Origin: CAZOOR01 sp964581505 | GTDB taxonomy: Bacteria; Bacteroidota; Ignavibacteria; Kapaibacteriales; UBA2268 | DNA: 13,040 nt | Reading direction: 5' to 3' | Assembly: GCA_964581505.1 (NCBI GenBank) | Contig: CAZOOR010000071.1 | Coordinates: 1 to 13,040 of the forward strand | Shown here: piece after piece, positions 1 to 7,751 of the stretch | Layout of the letters: each line of letters begins with the position of its first letter | How positions within the stretch are numbered: position 1 is the first letter of the stretch | Notes under the pieces: generated by a model | Told to the model about the DNA's origin: nothing | The model's input: the letters and a program-made list of their open reading frames with translations, nothing else | Database searches by the model: none | Made by a program: the position numbers and the translations under genes

Positions 1-81
1 ACTCGGTATTTATTACGAAAAACCGGTAGGAACAACAACAATTTGATAAGATTAGTTGTTGAAAATCAAGTAAATAAATGA
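1..81 (+). other. possible 3' end of a truncated upstream gene
   Basis: Two plus-strand frames are open from the left edge. Frame 1 runs 26 codons to a TGA at 79-81 and ends in ...VVENQVNK. Frame 2 runs 14 codons to a TGA at 44-46 and ends in ...YYEKPVGTTTI. Either could be the C-terminus of a gene that begins outside the window, and neither has a recognisable motif. No terminator with a T-run follows; there is only a weak 7-bp inverted repeat (33-39 with 55-61). I cannot assign a product. Confidence 0.2.
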
Positions 82-249
82 TAGCGTTCCATAATGATAA
101 GAAATATATATTCATTTGCCATTATGTTATTTACCATCTCCATCTACTTTATAAGTATATTCAACAATTATAGCTATCAATTACAAAGACTAGACTTACT
201 GCCCATTGTATTAGATTGAGCAGGAAGAAAGAGAAAAGGTATATTCACT
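82..249. other. intergenic stretch, no gene seen
   Basis: This AT-rich stretch lies downstream of the minus-strand transporter/small-protein pair. The only open frames are a 25-codon minus-strand ORF and shorter ones, with no good ribosome binding site and no family-like sequence. I see no strong hairpin followed by a T-run on either strand, so the transcription end of the transporter unit is not visible here. Confidence 0.5.
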
Positions 250-357
250 TTATTCTTTCGGCTTCTTTATTGTTAGCACTCTAATAAAAAAGTAGGCTGT
301 AATTGCCGTTATTGTAAGTTCGGTTACAAACATAAATATCAATGGTACCGTATCCAT
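250..357 (-). CDS. 35-aa single-helix partner of NSS transporter (MetS-like)
   Basis: This short gene encodes 35 residues beginning MDTVPLIFMF and ending in a basic tail (TIKKPKE). Residues about 4-28 form one hydrophobic helix with a positively charged C-terminus, which suggests a single-pass protein with the tail in the cytoplasm. The start is supported by an AGAGGA ribosome binding site at 363-368, five bases before the ATG. That site begins right after the transporter's stop codon, so the two genes are 11 nt apart and almost certainly co-transcribed. The layout matches the small subunits encoded next to sodium:neurotransmitter-symporter family importers, such as MetS beside MetP in Corynebacterium. 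MetS-type proteins are usually somewhat longer. The assignment rests on position, size and topology; sequence similarity to the family was not tested. Confidence 0.7.
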   Translation of the reverse strand: MDTVPLIFMFVTELTITAITAYFFIRVLTIKKPKE

Positions 358-368
358 AATAATCCTCT

Positions 369-2195
369 TTATAAATTATCTAATATTTTTTTATTTTTCC
401 GATAGGCATTCCAAACTAAGAAGGATATACCCATAAATAGCAACAAGAGTAGCACTCGGGAAATATCAATAAAAAATATATTATTGATAACAGAACCCTG
501 ATAGAGTGCTTGTCCTATATTTACTTTGTCGCCTTGTCTCACTAATAGTTGAACATCACTAGCGAAAGAGTATTTTGCAAGAGTGTTCATTTGCCCGTCT
601 TTCTCTTGTGAAATTTCAATATATCCCTGTTCACCTGTGCTAATGTCAGTAATTTCTCCGTCCACTTCCGAGTAGAACTTATCGGCAAAGTATTGTTTAT
701 TTGGACCTTTACCGAGATGAAATATTTGACCGATAATACTGCTCTCGTGAAACTCCCATTCATTAGTTCCCATTTTAGTCCAATCATCATCAGCCGGTCT
801 GAGCAACGCGGCAAGAAAAACAACAATCAGCATAACGGGCGTAACATATTTTAGTATGTATTTGTAAATAATGGGGATTTTAATATCCGCACCTCTGTTG
901 ATTTCCTTCCAACCTTTTTCTATACCGAAAACCCAAGAGAAAAGAATTACTTCGAGCATAGCAAAAACAACAAGCGAGACAGTGCCACCCCAATAATCAT
1001 ATTCGTCGAATACACCTTGCTGTAAAAACAGGACTGTCGGAAGCCCAAAAATAAATATCGACAACCCAAAAGCGTAAGCCGCAGGTTTTCTTTTCCATTT
1101 ATATTCATCACGCAGGAAGCCCATTATCGGAGTACCCATTGCCAGAGATGAAGTAATACCTGCGAAGAACAGCAAACCGAAGAAGGCTACACCTGCAATC
1201 GCTCCGAGCAAACTACCCCATTGCGTAAATAGAAATGGCAATGTGCGGAAAGCAAGTCCCATACCTCCGTTCTCCACTAATCCAATCACTTTGTCAATAC
1301 CGAAATATCCTATTGAAATCGGGATAATAATTGCACTACCAAGAACAACTTCGACAAATTCGTTCATCCAACCGGCAGACATCGAGTTAAGGGCTATATC
1401 TTCTTTTTCTTTTAGATACGAAGCATAGCATTGGATTGAACCCATACCTACTGATAACGTAAAAAATATCTGTCCTGCCGCCGCAAGCCAAACCTTGGGA
1501 TTGTCCAATGAATCAAAGTGCGGAGTCCATAGGAAGCTGAAACCGAGTGTCCCATCAAAAATTGCACCATCAACGCCGGCTTTCAATGTGAACGCCTTGA
1601 TAGCAAGGAATATTCCGAAAATAATAAGTAAAGGAACGGCAATTTTTGCGGCTATCTCAATACCACCTCTAAGCCCACGACTCAATATCCAAGTATTCAA
1701 TATCAAACAGAATACAAAGAAAATAATTGCTTCATAAGGAATACCACTCGTTGAAAACATTACATTAAGATAATTATCGAAAAACTGCGACACCTGCGCT
1801 TGGCTCATTCCGTTGAAAGTACCTATAATACTATGATAAATATAGGACAAGGTCCAGCTTTCAATGTAACAATAATATGATGCTATTGCAATATTGGCAA
1901 AAATACCGAATACACCTATATATTTCCATAGGGCGCGCTTGCCCATACTGTGCATAATAAATGGAGTGGAATGATGCCCCCTCGCTCCGCCGAAACGCCC
2001 GATAGACCATTCGACCCAAAGAAGTGGAATACCCATAATCAAAAATGAAATTAGATAGGGTATAATAAATGCACCACCACCATTTTGTACCGCTTGGACA
2101 GGGAATCTAAGGAAGTTGCCCAGTCCTACGGCATTACCTGCAATTGCTAAAATCAGCCCAACGCGACTGCCCCATGCTTCTTGTTTTACTGCCAT
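369..2195 (-). CDS. LeuT-like Na+-dependent amino-acid transporter with EL6 insertion
   Basis: This is an inner-membrane sodium:neurotransmitter symporter (NSS) family protein of 608 aa, with 12 predicted helices. Helix 1 contains GNAVGLGNFLRFP at residues 20-32, which as I recall it is identical to Aquifex LeuT and keeps the same numbering, so N27 (Na1 site) and the R30 gate are in place. Other matches are YYCYIESWTL in helix 3, GQIFFTLS in helix 6, NEFVE in helix 7 (the Na1 Asn, and the acidic residue linked to chloride independence) and FAGITSS in helix 8 (Na2 site). Around the substrate pocket I infer V104I, F259M and I359M relative to LeuT, so the substrate may differ; it is unknown. LeuT is about 519 aa. 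The extra length lies between helices 11 and 12 (about residues 467-572), on the extracytoplasmic side, and contains a barrel-sandwich-like VRQGDKVNIGQALYQGS. It shares an operon with a 35-aa membrane protein. Confidence 0.92.
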   Translation of the reverse strand: MAVKQEAWGSRVGLILAIAGNAVGLGNFLRFPVQAVQNGGGAFIIPYLISFLIMGIPLLWVEWSIGRFGGARGHHSTPFIMHSMGKRALWKYIGVFGIFANIAIASYYCYIESWTLSYIYHSIIGTFNGMSQAQVSQFFDNYLNVMFSTSGIPYEAIIFFVFCLILNTWILSRGLRGGIEIAAKIAVPLLIIFGIFLAIKAFTLKAGVDGAIFDGTLGFSFLWTPHFDSLDNPKVWLAAAGQIFFTLSVGMGSIQCYASYLKEKEDIALNSMSAGWMNEFVEVVLGSAIIIPISIGYFGIDKVIGLVENGGMGLAFRTLPFLFTQWGSLLGAIAGVAFFGLLFFAGITSSLAMGTPIMGFLRDEYKWKRKPAAYAFGLSIFIFGLPTVLFLQQGVFDEYDYWGGTVSLVVFAMLEVILFSWVFGIEKGWKEINRGADIKIPIIYKYILKYVTPVMLIVVFLAALLRPADDDWTKMGTNEWEFHESSIIGQIFHLGKGPNKQYFADKFYSEVDGEITDISTGEQGYIEISQEKDGQMNTLAKYSFASDVQLLVRQGDKVNIGQALYQGSVINNIFFIDISRVLLLLLFMGISFLVWNAYRKNKKILDNL

Positions 2196-2245
2196 TTCAA
2201 GTAAATATATATGTTATTAAAACTCATTTTCACTTTCAAAAAGAA

Positions 2246-2273
2246 CAAATTTATTGCCGATTTTGTTCGGCAA
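2246..2273 (-). promoter_or_regulatory. putative promoter of the LeuT-like gene
   Basis: On the minus strand TTG (2271-2273) is followed by 17 bases and then TAAATTTG (2246-2253). This fits the Bacteroidota pattern TTG-N17-23-TAnnTTTG. It would start transcription roughly 40-45 bases before the transporter ATG. The match is by eye, and an AT-rich background raises the chance of coincidence. Confidence 0.45.
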
Positions 2274-2274
2274 T
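2253..2274. promoter_or_regulatory. operator-like inverted repeat in the transporter promoter
   Basis: ATTGCCGA (2253-2260) and TCGGCAAT (2267-2274) form a perfect 8-bp inverted repeat around a six-base centre. It fills the spacer between the putative -7 and -33 elements and overlaps both. That placement suits a repressor operator. An RNA hairpin is less likely, because transcription would start downstream of it. The binding protein is unknown. Confidence 0.45.
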
Positions 2275-2283
2275 TTTAAAAAT

Positions 2284-2308
2284 AATAGAAATTATTAGCA
2301 TTTCTATT
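2284..2308. repeat. second inverted repeat in the divergent intergenic region
   Basis: AATAGAAAT (2284-2292) and ATTTCTATT (2300-2308) form a perfect 9-bp inverted repeat with a 7-base centre. It lies 9 bases from the repeat in the transporter promoter. It could be a second operator, or could act on the plus-strand gene that begins at 2391. The sequence is AT-rich, so chance is a real alternative. Confidence 0.3.
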
Positions 2309-2390
2309 TTGTTTTAAATTATTTTTAGCATAATTTCAATTAAACAAATATAAAATTTTTATTTTGAAAATTATAAAATAATTGGATTAG

Positions 2391-4037
2391 ATGAAAAATA
2401 AGTTTTACACATTGTTATTTTTGTTTGTCATCACAACATTGACATTGTATTTTCCGCTTCGGCTTCATCATTCGCTTAGCCGGCAGAATGCGGGTAGTAA
2501 GACTGCTATTAGTTCATCTACTTTTGATAATGATGCTTTTTACTATCTGTGCATTGCTGATAATCATTCAAAAACAGGTATTAACACTTATGACGGGATA
2601 AATCCTACAAACGGCTATCACTTCCTTTGGCAGAATATACTTAATATTGCTTTTGGGGATACAAGCAATAAATCCAAACAGGTTCAAACAGCGTTTGTTC
2701 TTAGTTTATTGTTATCGCTTGCCGCATATCTGATTCTCTTTCTTCAATTTTATAAAATCACAGATTCGCATTTTCTTGCATTATTCGCAATATTTCCGGG
2801 GTTTTTCTATATGTTATTTGCAATGGCTCTTGGACAGCACTATTCGCCTTGGTCAATAATCAACGGTTTGGAAAGTGGTTTGACCCTAATGATATTTGCT
2901 TTTTTCCTATTGATTACCAACCGATATATTTATGACAAACTGAGCGATACTAATTATTATTCTTTGTCGGGAATTATACTAACATTATTAATTTTGGCGC
3001 GGCTTGATGAAGTGTTTTTACTTATTGCATTTATTGCAGTAGCATTGAAATTCGGAAAAGGTAAAAAAATTTCCAATTTAGTATTTGTCGGTTTAGTGCC
3101 GTTTATTGTTATTGTTGTATATCTGATTTACAATCAAATTGAGTACGGATTAATACTACCCGTTAGCGGACTGCATAAATCATCATTCAGTCCGAATAAT
3201 ATCGGACATATTTTCAACTCATTAGTTACGGGTAGGTCATTCGACTATCTATCCGGCGAACATCTATTTTCTAGAGTGTTGCCACTGCTTATTCCGCTTT
3301 TGTTTGTCCCTCTTATTGCGAGAGTGCTTGCCAAGACTAAATTTGCCGAAAATCACAAATGGCTGTTTGTGCTTAAAGTACTTAGCCTTTATGTCAGCCT
3401 AAAATCTCTGTATATTTTGCTTTTTGTAAATTTCTGGGAACAGGGTTATTGGTATTTTTTCAATCAAGTTGTTGTATTCAATCTTCTGCTTGCTATTTTG
3501 CTAAGAGAATATATTAAAAATATTACGACCGGAAAAATCATATCAACTTTGGCAATAATTGTAATCCTAATATTTAGTCATTCGTATTTATTACATTCCG
3601 AAAAAGAACTAATCGCAAGCGGAAAACTGAAACGAAATAATATAGAAAGAATTAAAAAACAAATAGATGCCAATATCCCCGATGGGAAAATTATTGAATT
3701 TGATGATGGGGTAATTGCATACTCATCGGATAACATTTGTTTGTCCGGTTTCGGACTATGTATAGATAAGCAAGGAGCGGCGGCAATCAAAGCCGGGCGG
3801 CTATTGGATTTAGCTTATAGGAGAGGATATAGGTATATTGCATCGCTAAATTATTTCAAACAGCCCGAGCAAATACCAAGCGGCACTATATCTATTTCCG
3901 ATTTTGTTCATCAGCCTTTCTTTGCATTGAAAGATACAGATAATAAGAAATGGAATTTTAGAGCAATTATTAAAGATAGTTTGAGTGGATTAGTAGTGAT
4001 TGCTTTTGAAAAGAATTTATTTTTTAAGAAAATTTAA
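2391..4037 (+). CDS. polytopic GT-C-like membrane protein, putative glycosyltransferase
   Basis: The 548-aa product has a signal-anchor helix (about 5-24), then a periplasmic-type loop holding FDNDAFYY (45-52) and DGINPTNGYHFLW (68-80). Eight or so further helices follow between about 100 and 400, then a soluble C-terminal part (about 405-548). Acidic residues in the first extracytoplasmic loop, followed by NGLES (158-162) and ARLDE (203-207), are the pattern I associate with GT-C-fold transferases that use polyprenyl-phosphate sugars (GT39/ArnT/PMT-like). No substrate can be named, and no lipid-sugar or polysaccharide genes are nearby to help. The upstream GGAT is only a weak ribosome binding site. 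The 77-base gap to sdhC and lack of functional link suggest it is a separate unit, though no terminator is visible after it. Confidence 0.65.
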   Translation: MKNKFYTLLFLFVITTLTLYFPLRLHHSLSRQNAGSKTAISSSTFDNDAFYYLCIADNHSKTGINTYDGINPTNGYHFLWQNILNIAFGDTSNKSKQVQTAFVLSLLLSLAAYLILFLQFYKITDSHFLALFAIFPGFFYMLFAMALGQHYSPWSIINGLESGLTLMIFAFFLLITNRYIYDKLSDTNYYSLSGIILTLLILARLDEVFLLIAFIAVALKFGKGKKISNLVFVGLVPFIVIVVYLIYNQIEYGLILPVSGLHKSSFSPNNIGHIFNSLVTGRSFDYLSGEHLFSRVLPLLIPLLFVPLIARVLAKTKFAENHKWLFVLKVLSLYVSLKSLYILLFVNFWEQGYWYFFNQVVVFNLLLAILLREYIKNITTGKIISTLAIIVILIFSHSYLLHSEKELIASGKLKRNNIERIKKQIDANIPDGKIIEFDDGVIAYSSDNICLSGFGLCIDKQGAAAIKAGRLLDLAYRRGYRYIASLNYFKQPEQIPSGTISISDFVHQPFFALKDTDNKKWNFRAIIKDSLSGLVVIAFEKNLFFKKI

Positions 4038-4061
4038 AATTAAAACTACATTTTTTTTAAG

Positions 4062-4094
4062 TTTGTATTGTATAGATACAGTTAATTATTTTTT
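4062..4094 (+). promoter_or_regulatory. weak promoter candidate for sdhCAB
   Basis: TTTG at 4062-4065, then 21 bases, then TATTTTTT at 4087-4094, one base short of TAnnTTTG. It would place transcription start about 10-15 bases before the sdhC start. The surrounding run of T makes this a low-confidence call. Confidence 0.22.
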
Positions 4095-4114
4095 TCATTA
4101 ATATTTAAGGTAAA

Positions 4115-4843
4115 ATGAGCGTATTGGGTTATTTAAAATCATCAATTATGAGTAAAATTGTGATGGCTGTAACCGGAGTAATGCTTGTAATGTATGTTGT
4201 TGTTCATACACTTGGTAATCTGTTGATATACCTGGGACCGGACGCAATTAATTCATACTCGCAATTTCTCCACAGTCTAGGACCAATTTTATGGATAGTT
4301 CGAATAGGTCTGCTTGTAGCATTTATACTGCATATATGGACCTCGATTTCATTGAAGCTGGACAATATGGATGCCAAGCCTGATAAATATGCCGTAAAAA
4401 AGTATATTGAGGCAAAGCTTACCACCAGAACAATGCTATGGACGGGAAGTGCTATTTTACTATTTGTAATTTATCACATATCGCATCTAACCTTGGGCAT
4501 AACCAATCCGGCAGATGTTACCAAAGAGATATATACACCGCACAATTTGGCAGTTACTGCCAATTCGCTTGCCGTACATCTCGAAAGAACAAATGTTTAC
4601 AATATGGTTGTTCTCGGTTTTAGAAATCCGCTTATTGCTATCGGCTATATGATTGCCGTTATCATTGTCGGTTTCCATTTGAATCATGCCATTCAGAGTA
4701 TGTTCCAGACATTAGGTTGGAATAATCCTACATATTTTCCAAAAATTCAGAAAGCATCTGTTGCTCTCTCATTTTTTATTTCTCTTTGTCTGGTTTCAAT
4801 ACCTTTATCAGTTTTATTTGGAATAGTGGGAGGTAATGTATGA
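4115..4843 (+). CDS. sdhC: succinate dehydrogenase/fumarate reductase cytochrome b subunit
   Basis: This is the membrane anchor of a B-type succinate:quinone oxidoreductase (SdhC, b558 family), 242 aa. Five helices can be drawn at about 15-40, 58-80, 105-127, 163-190 and 210-236. Histidines suited to holding two b hemes lie at H31 (VVHTLGN), H73 (ILHIW), H121 or H124 (IYHISHL) and H188 or H191 (GFHLNHA). It carries electrons between the iron-sulfur subunit and the membrane quinone pool. There is no separate SdhD, as expected for this type. A short AAGG precedes the ATG at 4115. Its stop overlaps the sdhA start as ATGA. The sequence does not decide whether the complex mainly oxidises succinate or reduces fumarate. 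Confidence 0.93.
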   Translation: MSVLGYLKSSIMSKIVMAVTGVMLVMYVVVHTLGNLLIYLGPDAINSYSQFLHSLGPILWIVRIGLLVAFILHIWTSISLKLDNMDAKPDKYAVKKYIEAKLTTRTMLWTGSAILLFVIYHISHLTLGITNPADVTKEIYTPHNLAVTANSLAVHLERTNVYNMVVLGFRNPLIAIGYMIAVIIVGFHLNHAIQSMFQTLGWNNPTYFPKIQKASVALSFFISLCLVSIPLSVLFGIVGGNV

Positions 4844-6759
4844 AATTAGATTCAAAAGTTCCGGCAGGACCTATTCAGGAAAAATGGGATAAGCATCGTT
4901 TCAATATGAAATTGGTGAACCCTGCAAACAAAAGAAAATACAAAGTATTAATTGTCGGCACAGGGCTTGCGGGTGCTTCTGCCGCCGCCTCTATGGCTGA
5001 ACTCGGCTATGAGGTCGATGCTTTCACTTATCACGACAGTCCGCGCAGGGCGCATAGTATTGCGGCTCAGGGCGGTATCAATGCCGCAAAGAACTATCCG
5101 AATGACGGCGATAGTATTTGGCGACTATTTTATGATACTGTAAAAGGTGGCGACTTCCGCTCTCGCGAAGCAAATGTTTATCGTTTGGCTCAGGTCAGTA
5201 ATAGTATTATTGACCAATGTGTCGCTCAGGGAGTTCCCTTTGCACGTGATTACGGTGGACTGCTTGCTAATCGTTCATTTGGCGGAGCGCAGGTATCCAG
5301 AACATTTTATGCCAGAGGACAGACAGGACAGCAGCTGTTACTTGGTGCATATTCAGCACTTTCCAAAGAGATTGGCAAGAAAACCGTTAAGATGCACTTG
5401 CGTAAGGAAATGCTTGATGTTGTTTTGATTGATGGTTTTGCACGCGGCATTGTTGTCCGTGATTTGCTAACAGGAAAAATCGAATCGCACTGGGGCGATG
5501 CAGTTGTACTTGCAACAGGCGGCTATGGTAACGTATTCTATTTATCAACAAATGCACAAATGTGCAACGTTACGGCTACTTATCGTGCTTATAAAAAAGG
5601 TGCCGCTTTTGCAAATCCCAGCTATACACAGATTCATCCTACTTGCATTCCTTCAAGTGGCGACCACCAGTCGAAACTTACTCTAATGAGTGAATCACTG
5701 CGTAATGACGGTAGAATTTGGGTACCAAAGAAAAAAGACGATAAGAGAAACCCGAACGATATTCCGGAAGAAGAAAGAGATTATTATCTCGAAAGAAAAT
5801 ATCCGAGCTTCGGCAACTTGGCACCGAGAGATATTTCCTCCCGTTCTGCAAAAGAAGTTTGCGACGAAGGTCGCGGTGTAGGACAGACAGGCTATGGAGT
5901 ATATCTCGATTTCCGCGATGCTATTAACAGATTAGGAAAGAAAGTAATTGAAGCACGCTACGGCAACCTATTTGAAATGTACGAGCGTATTACCGGAGAT
6001 AATCCCTACGAAACACCAATGATGATTTATCCTGCTTCGCATTATACTATGGGCGGGCTTTGGGTTGATTATAATTTGATGTCCACTATTCCGGGTCTCC
6101 ATGTGATTGGTGAAGCAAACTTCTCTGACCATGGTGCTAACAGGCTTGGTGCAAGTGCTTTGATGCAGGGATTGGCTGACGGATATTTCGTTATTCCATA
6201 TACTATCGGTGATTTTCTTGCCTCGAACAAGGCTGAATTAAAACCGGTTAGTACAGACCAAGCGGAATTTAAGCAAGCCGAAAAAGATGCAGAGGAAAAA
6301 ATCAATAAACTGCTAAGTATTAACGGCAAGCGTACACCCAACGAATTCCACAAGGAATTGGGTAAGATTATGTGGGAGTACTGCGGTATGGCACGCAACG
6401 AAGAGGGTTTGAAGAAAGCTCTGGAACTTGTCCCCAAACTCCGCAAGGAATTTTGGGAAAATGTCAAAATTACAGGCGAAGGAAAAGACCTCAATCTTGT
6501 GCTTGAAAAAGCCCTACGTGCCGCTGATTTCCTTGAATTTGCAGAAGTGATGCTATGGGACGCACTCGACCGAGACGAATCCTGCGGCGCTCACTTCCGC
6601 ATAGAACATCAATACCCCGATGGAGAGGCAAAGCGTAATGATGAAGAATACAGCTACGTTGCCGCATGGGAATACAAAGGTATCGGCGAAAAACCGGAAC
6701 TGCATAAAGAAGAACTTACATTTGAAAATGTGAAATTAGCTGTCAGGAGTTACAAATAA
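4840..6759 (+). CDS. sdhA: succinate dehydrogenase/fumarate reductase flavoprotein subunit
   Basis: This 639-aa catalytic subunit converts succinate and fumarate at a covalently bound FAD on the cytoplasmic face. The dinucleotide-binding GTGLAG is at 40-45. The FAD-linking histidine is H72 in RRAHSIAAQGG. Active-site residues follow the family order: HPT at 266-268, the proton-shuttle arginine R330 in LAPRDISS, H401 in SHYTMGG and R435 in GANRLGAS. All are intact. Length and a C-terminus lacking the shorter E. coli-like ending fit the B-type (Bacteroidota, Bacillus, Wolinella) enzymes. The start is fixed by the 4-nt overlap with sdhC and a strong GGGAGG at 4828-4833. It overlaps sdhB by one base, so translational coupling through the operon is likely. 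Confidence 0.96.
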   Translation: MKLDSKVPAGPIQEKWDKHRFNMKLVNPANKRKYKVLIVGTGLAGASAAASMAELGYEVDAFTYHDSPRRAHSIAAQGGINAAKNYPNDGDSIWRLFYDTVKGGDFRSREANVYRLAQVSNSIIDQCVAQGVPFARDYGGLLANRSFGGAQVSRTFYARGQTGQQLLLGAYSALSKEIGKKTVKMHLRKEMLDVVLIDGFARGIVVRDLLTGKIESHWGDAVVLATGGYGNVFYLSTNAQMCNVTATYRAYKKGAAFANPSYTQIHPTCIPSSGDHQSKLTLMSESLRNDGRIWVPKKKDDKRNPNDIPEEERDYYLERKYPSFGNLAPRDISSRSAKEVCDEGRGVGQTGYGVYLDFRDAINRLGKKVIEARYGNLFEMYERITGDNPYETPMMIYPASHYTMGGLWVDYNLMSTIPGLHVIGEANFSDHGANRLGASALMQGLADGYFVIPYTIGDFLASNKAELKPVSTDQAEFKQAEKDAEEKINKLLSINGKRTPNEFHKELGKIMWEYCGMARNEEGLKKALELVPKLRKEFWENVKITGEGKDLNLVLEKALRAADFLEFAEVMLWDALDRDESCGAHFRIEHQYPDGEAKRNDEEYSYVAAWEYKGIGEKPELHKEELTFENVKLAVRSYK

Positions 6760-7511
6760 TGAAAATAAATCTTCACGTATGGAGGCAGAAAAATGCCAAT
6801 GCTAAGGGACATTTTGAAGAATATAATTTGAACGATATTTCAGAAGATATGTCCTTCCTCGAAATGTTTGATGTTCTCAATGAACAACTTATTCGTGATG
6901 GTAAGGAACCTGTTGCTTTCGAGCATGACTGCCGCGAAGGAATATGCGGTGCCTGTTCTATGACAATTAACGGCACACCGCACGGTCCCGAAAAAGCGAC
7001 TACTACCTGTCAGTTACATATGCGTAAATTCAAAGACGGCGAGACGATTTATGTAGAACCGTTCAGAGCTAAGGCATTTCCCGTTATTAGGGATTTAATG
7101 GTTGACCGTTCGGCATTCGATAGAATTATTCAATCCGGCGGATATATTGGCGTCAATACCGGCAATGCCCAAGATGCTCATAATCTACCGATTGCTAAGG
7201 AAAATGCCGATTTGGCTATGGATGCCGCCGCTTGTATCGGCTGCGGTGCCTGCGTGGCGGCTTGTCCTAATAGTGCCGCTATGCTTTTCGTTTCTGCAAA
7301 AGTTTCACAGTTCAGCTACCTGCCGCAGGGGCAACCGGAGAGAAAACGCCGCGCTCTTGCTATGGTACAAACTATGGACGATGAGGGATTTGGCAATTGC
7401 CGCAATTATTATGAATGCGAAGCCGCTTGCCCTAAGGAGGTCTCCGTTAAGTTTATCGCAAGGCTTAATCGTGATTTCTTCAAGGCTTCTCTCAGCAAAC
7501 CGAAAGATTAA
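6759..7511 (+). CDS. sdhB: succinate dehydrogenase/fumarate reductase iron-sulfur subunit
   Basis: This 250-aa subunit relays electrons from the flavin to the heme anchor through three clusters. The [2Fe-2S] ligands are C58, C63, C66 and C84 in CREGICGAC and TTTCQL. The ferredoxin-like half has CIGCGACVAACP starting at C159, and CRNYYECEAACP starting at C214. By family convention C159, C162, C165 and C224 hold [4Fe-4S], while C169, C214 and C220 hold [3Fe-4S]. All ligands are present. The ATG shares a base with the sdhA stop (TAATG) and is preceded by AGGAGT at 6745-6750. It is the last gene of the operon, with structured sequence and a terminator downstream. Confidence 0.96.
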   Translation: MKINLHVWRQKNANAKGHFEEYNLNDISEDMSFLEMFDVLNEQLIRDGKEPVAFEHDCREGICGACSMTINGTPHGPEKATTTCQLHMRKFKDGETIYVEPFRAKAFPVIRDLMVDRSAFDRIIQSGGYIGVNTGNAQDAHNLPIAKENADLAMDAAACIGCGACVAACPNSAAMLFVSAKVSQFSYLPQGQPERKRRALAMVQTMDDEGFGNCRNYYECEAACPKEVSVKFIARLNRDFFKASLSKPKD

Positions 7512-7572
7512 TTAATTATCTTTCGATTATTGCGCAGGAATGACATTGTTATTTGGAGTATTGAGTTTTGTT

Positions 7573-7596
7573 AACCGCATCCTTCGGGGTGCGGTT
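7573..7596 (+). terminator. UUCG-capped hairpin after sdhB
   Basis: AACCGCATCC (7573-7582) pairs with GGGTGCGGTT (7587-7596) over ten base pairs, with one G-U, closed by a UUCG tetraloop between C and G, an unusually stable cap. It lies 61 bases past the sdhB stop. No T-run follows, so it may act as a 3'-end stabiliser or a factor-dependent terminator; a classic intrinsic terminator is less likely. Confidence 0.5.
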
Positions 7597-7632
7597 GAAA
7601 TACGTTTATTGCTTTTCAGTTTCCATCTGCAA

Positions 7633-7706
7633 GAGGGGTGGACTTGCGAAGCTTTGACGGAGGGGTGAGTTTAAAACAGCCGCTCCTCACCCCAGCCATC
7701 TCTTAG
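7633..7706. repeat. REP-like G/C-rich element, copy 1
   Basis: This stretch is much richer in G/C than its surroundings. GAGGGGTG occurs twice (7633-7640, 7660-7667), and GGGGTGAG (7662-7669) pairs with CTCACCCC (7686-7693). Its 17 bases CAGCCGCTCCTCACCCC (7677-7693) recur exactly, in inverted orientation, at 12774-12790, and similarity extends imperfectly for about 13 more bases. It is not coding. The look is that of a dispersed extragenic palindromic repeat. Confidence 0.55.
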
Positions 7707-7719
7707 GAATGAAAAATAA

Positions 7720-7751
7720 AAAAGAGACTACCATATTGGATAGTCTCTTTT
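7720..7751. terminator. bidirectional intrinsic terminator between sdhB and aldehyde dehydrogenase
   Basis: AAAAGAGACTA (7720-7730) is complementary to TAGTCTCTTTT (7741-7751) around a ten-base loop. On the plus strand the stem runs into a T-run ending at 7754. On the minus strand it runs into the complement of the A-rich stretch 7712-7720. It therefore can end both the sdh operon and the convergent aldehyde dehydrogenase gene, whose stop codon is about 25 bases away. Confidence 0.85.

Noticed and set aside
82..249. Short minus-strand frame of about 25 codons starting near 157
   Set aside because: It has no ribosome binding site, no hydrophobic or motif pattern and no neighbour that would explain it.
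6069..6494. 141-codon open frame on the minus strand inside sdhA
   Set aside because: It lies entirely antisense to a gene with all catalytic residues intact, has no ribosome binding site and shows no family-like sequence.
4115..7511. Assigning the complex firmly as fumarate reductase (frdCAB)
   Set aside because: B-type complexes can work in either direction and the visible residues do not separate the two; sdh names are used by convention only.
7102..7515. 137-codon open frame overlapping sdhB in another plus-strand frame
   Set aside because: It covers the cysteine-rich cluster region of sdhB out of frame; its composition reflects the codon use of sdhB and no independent start signal is seen.
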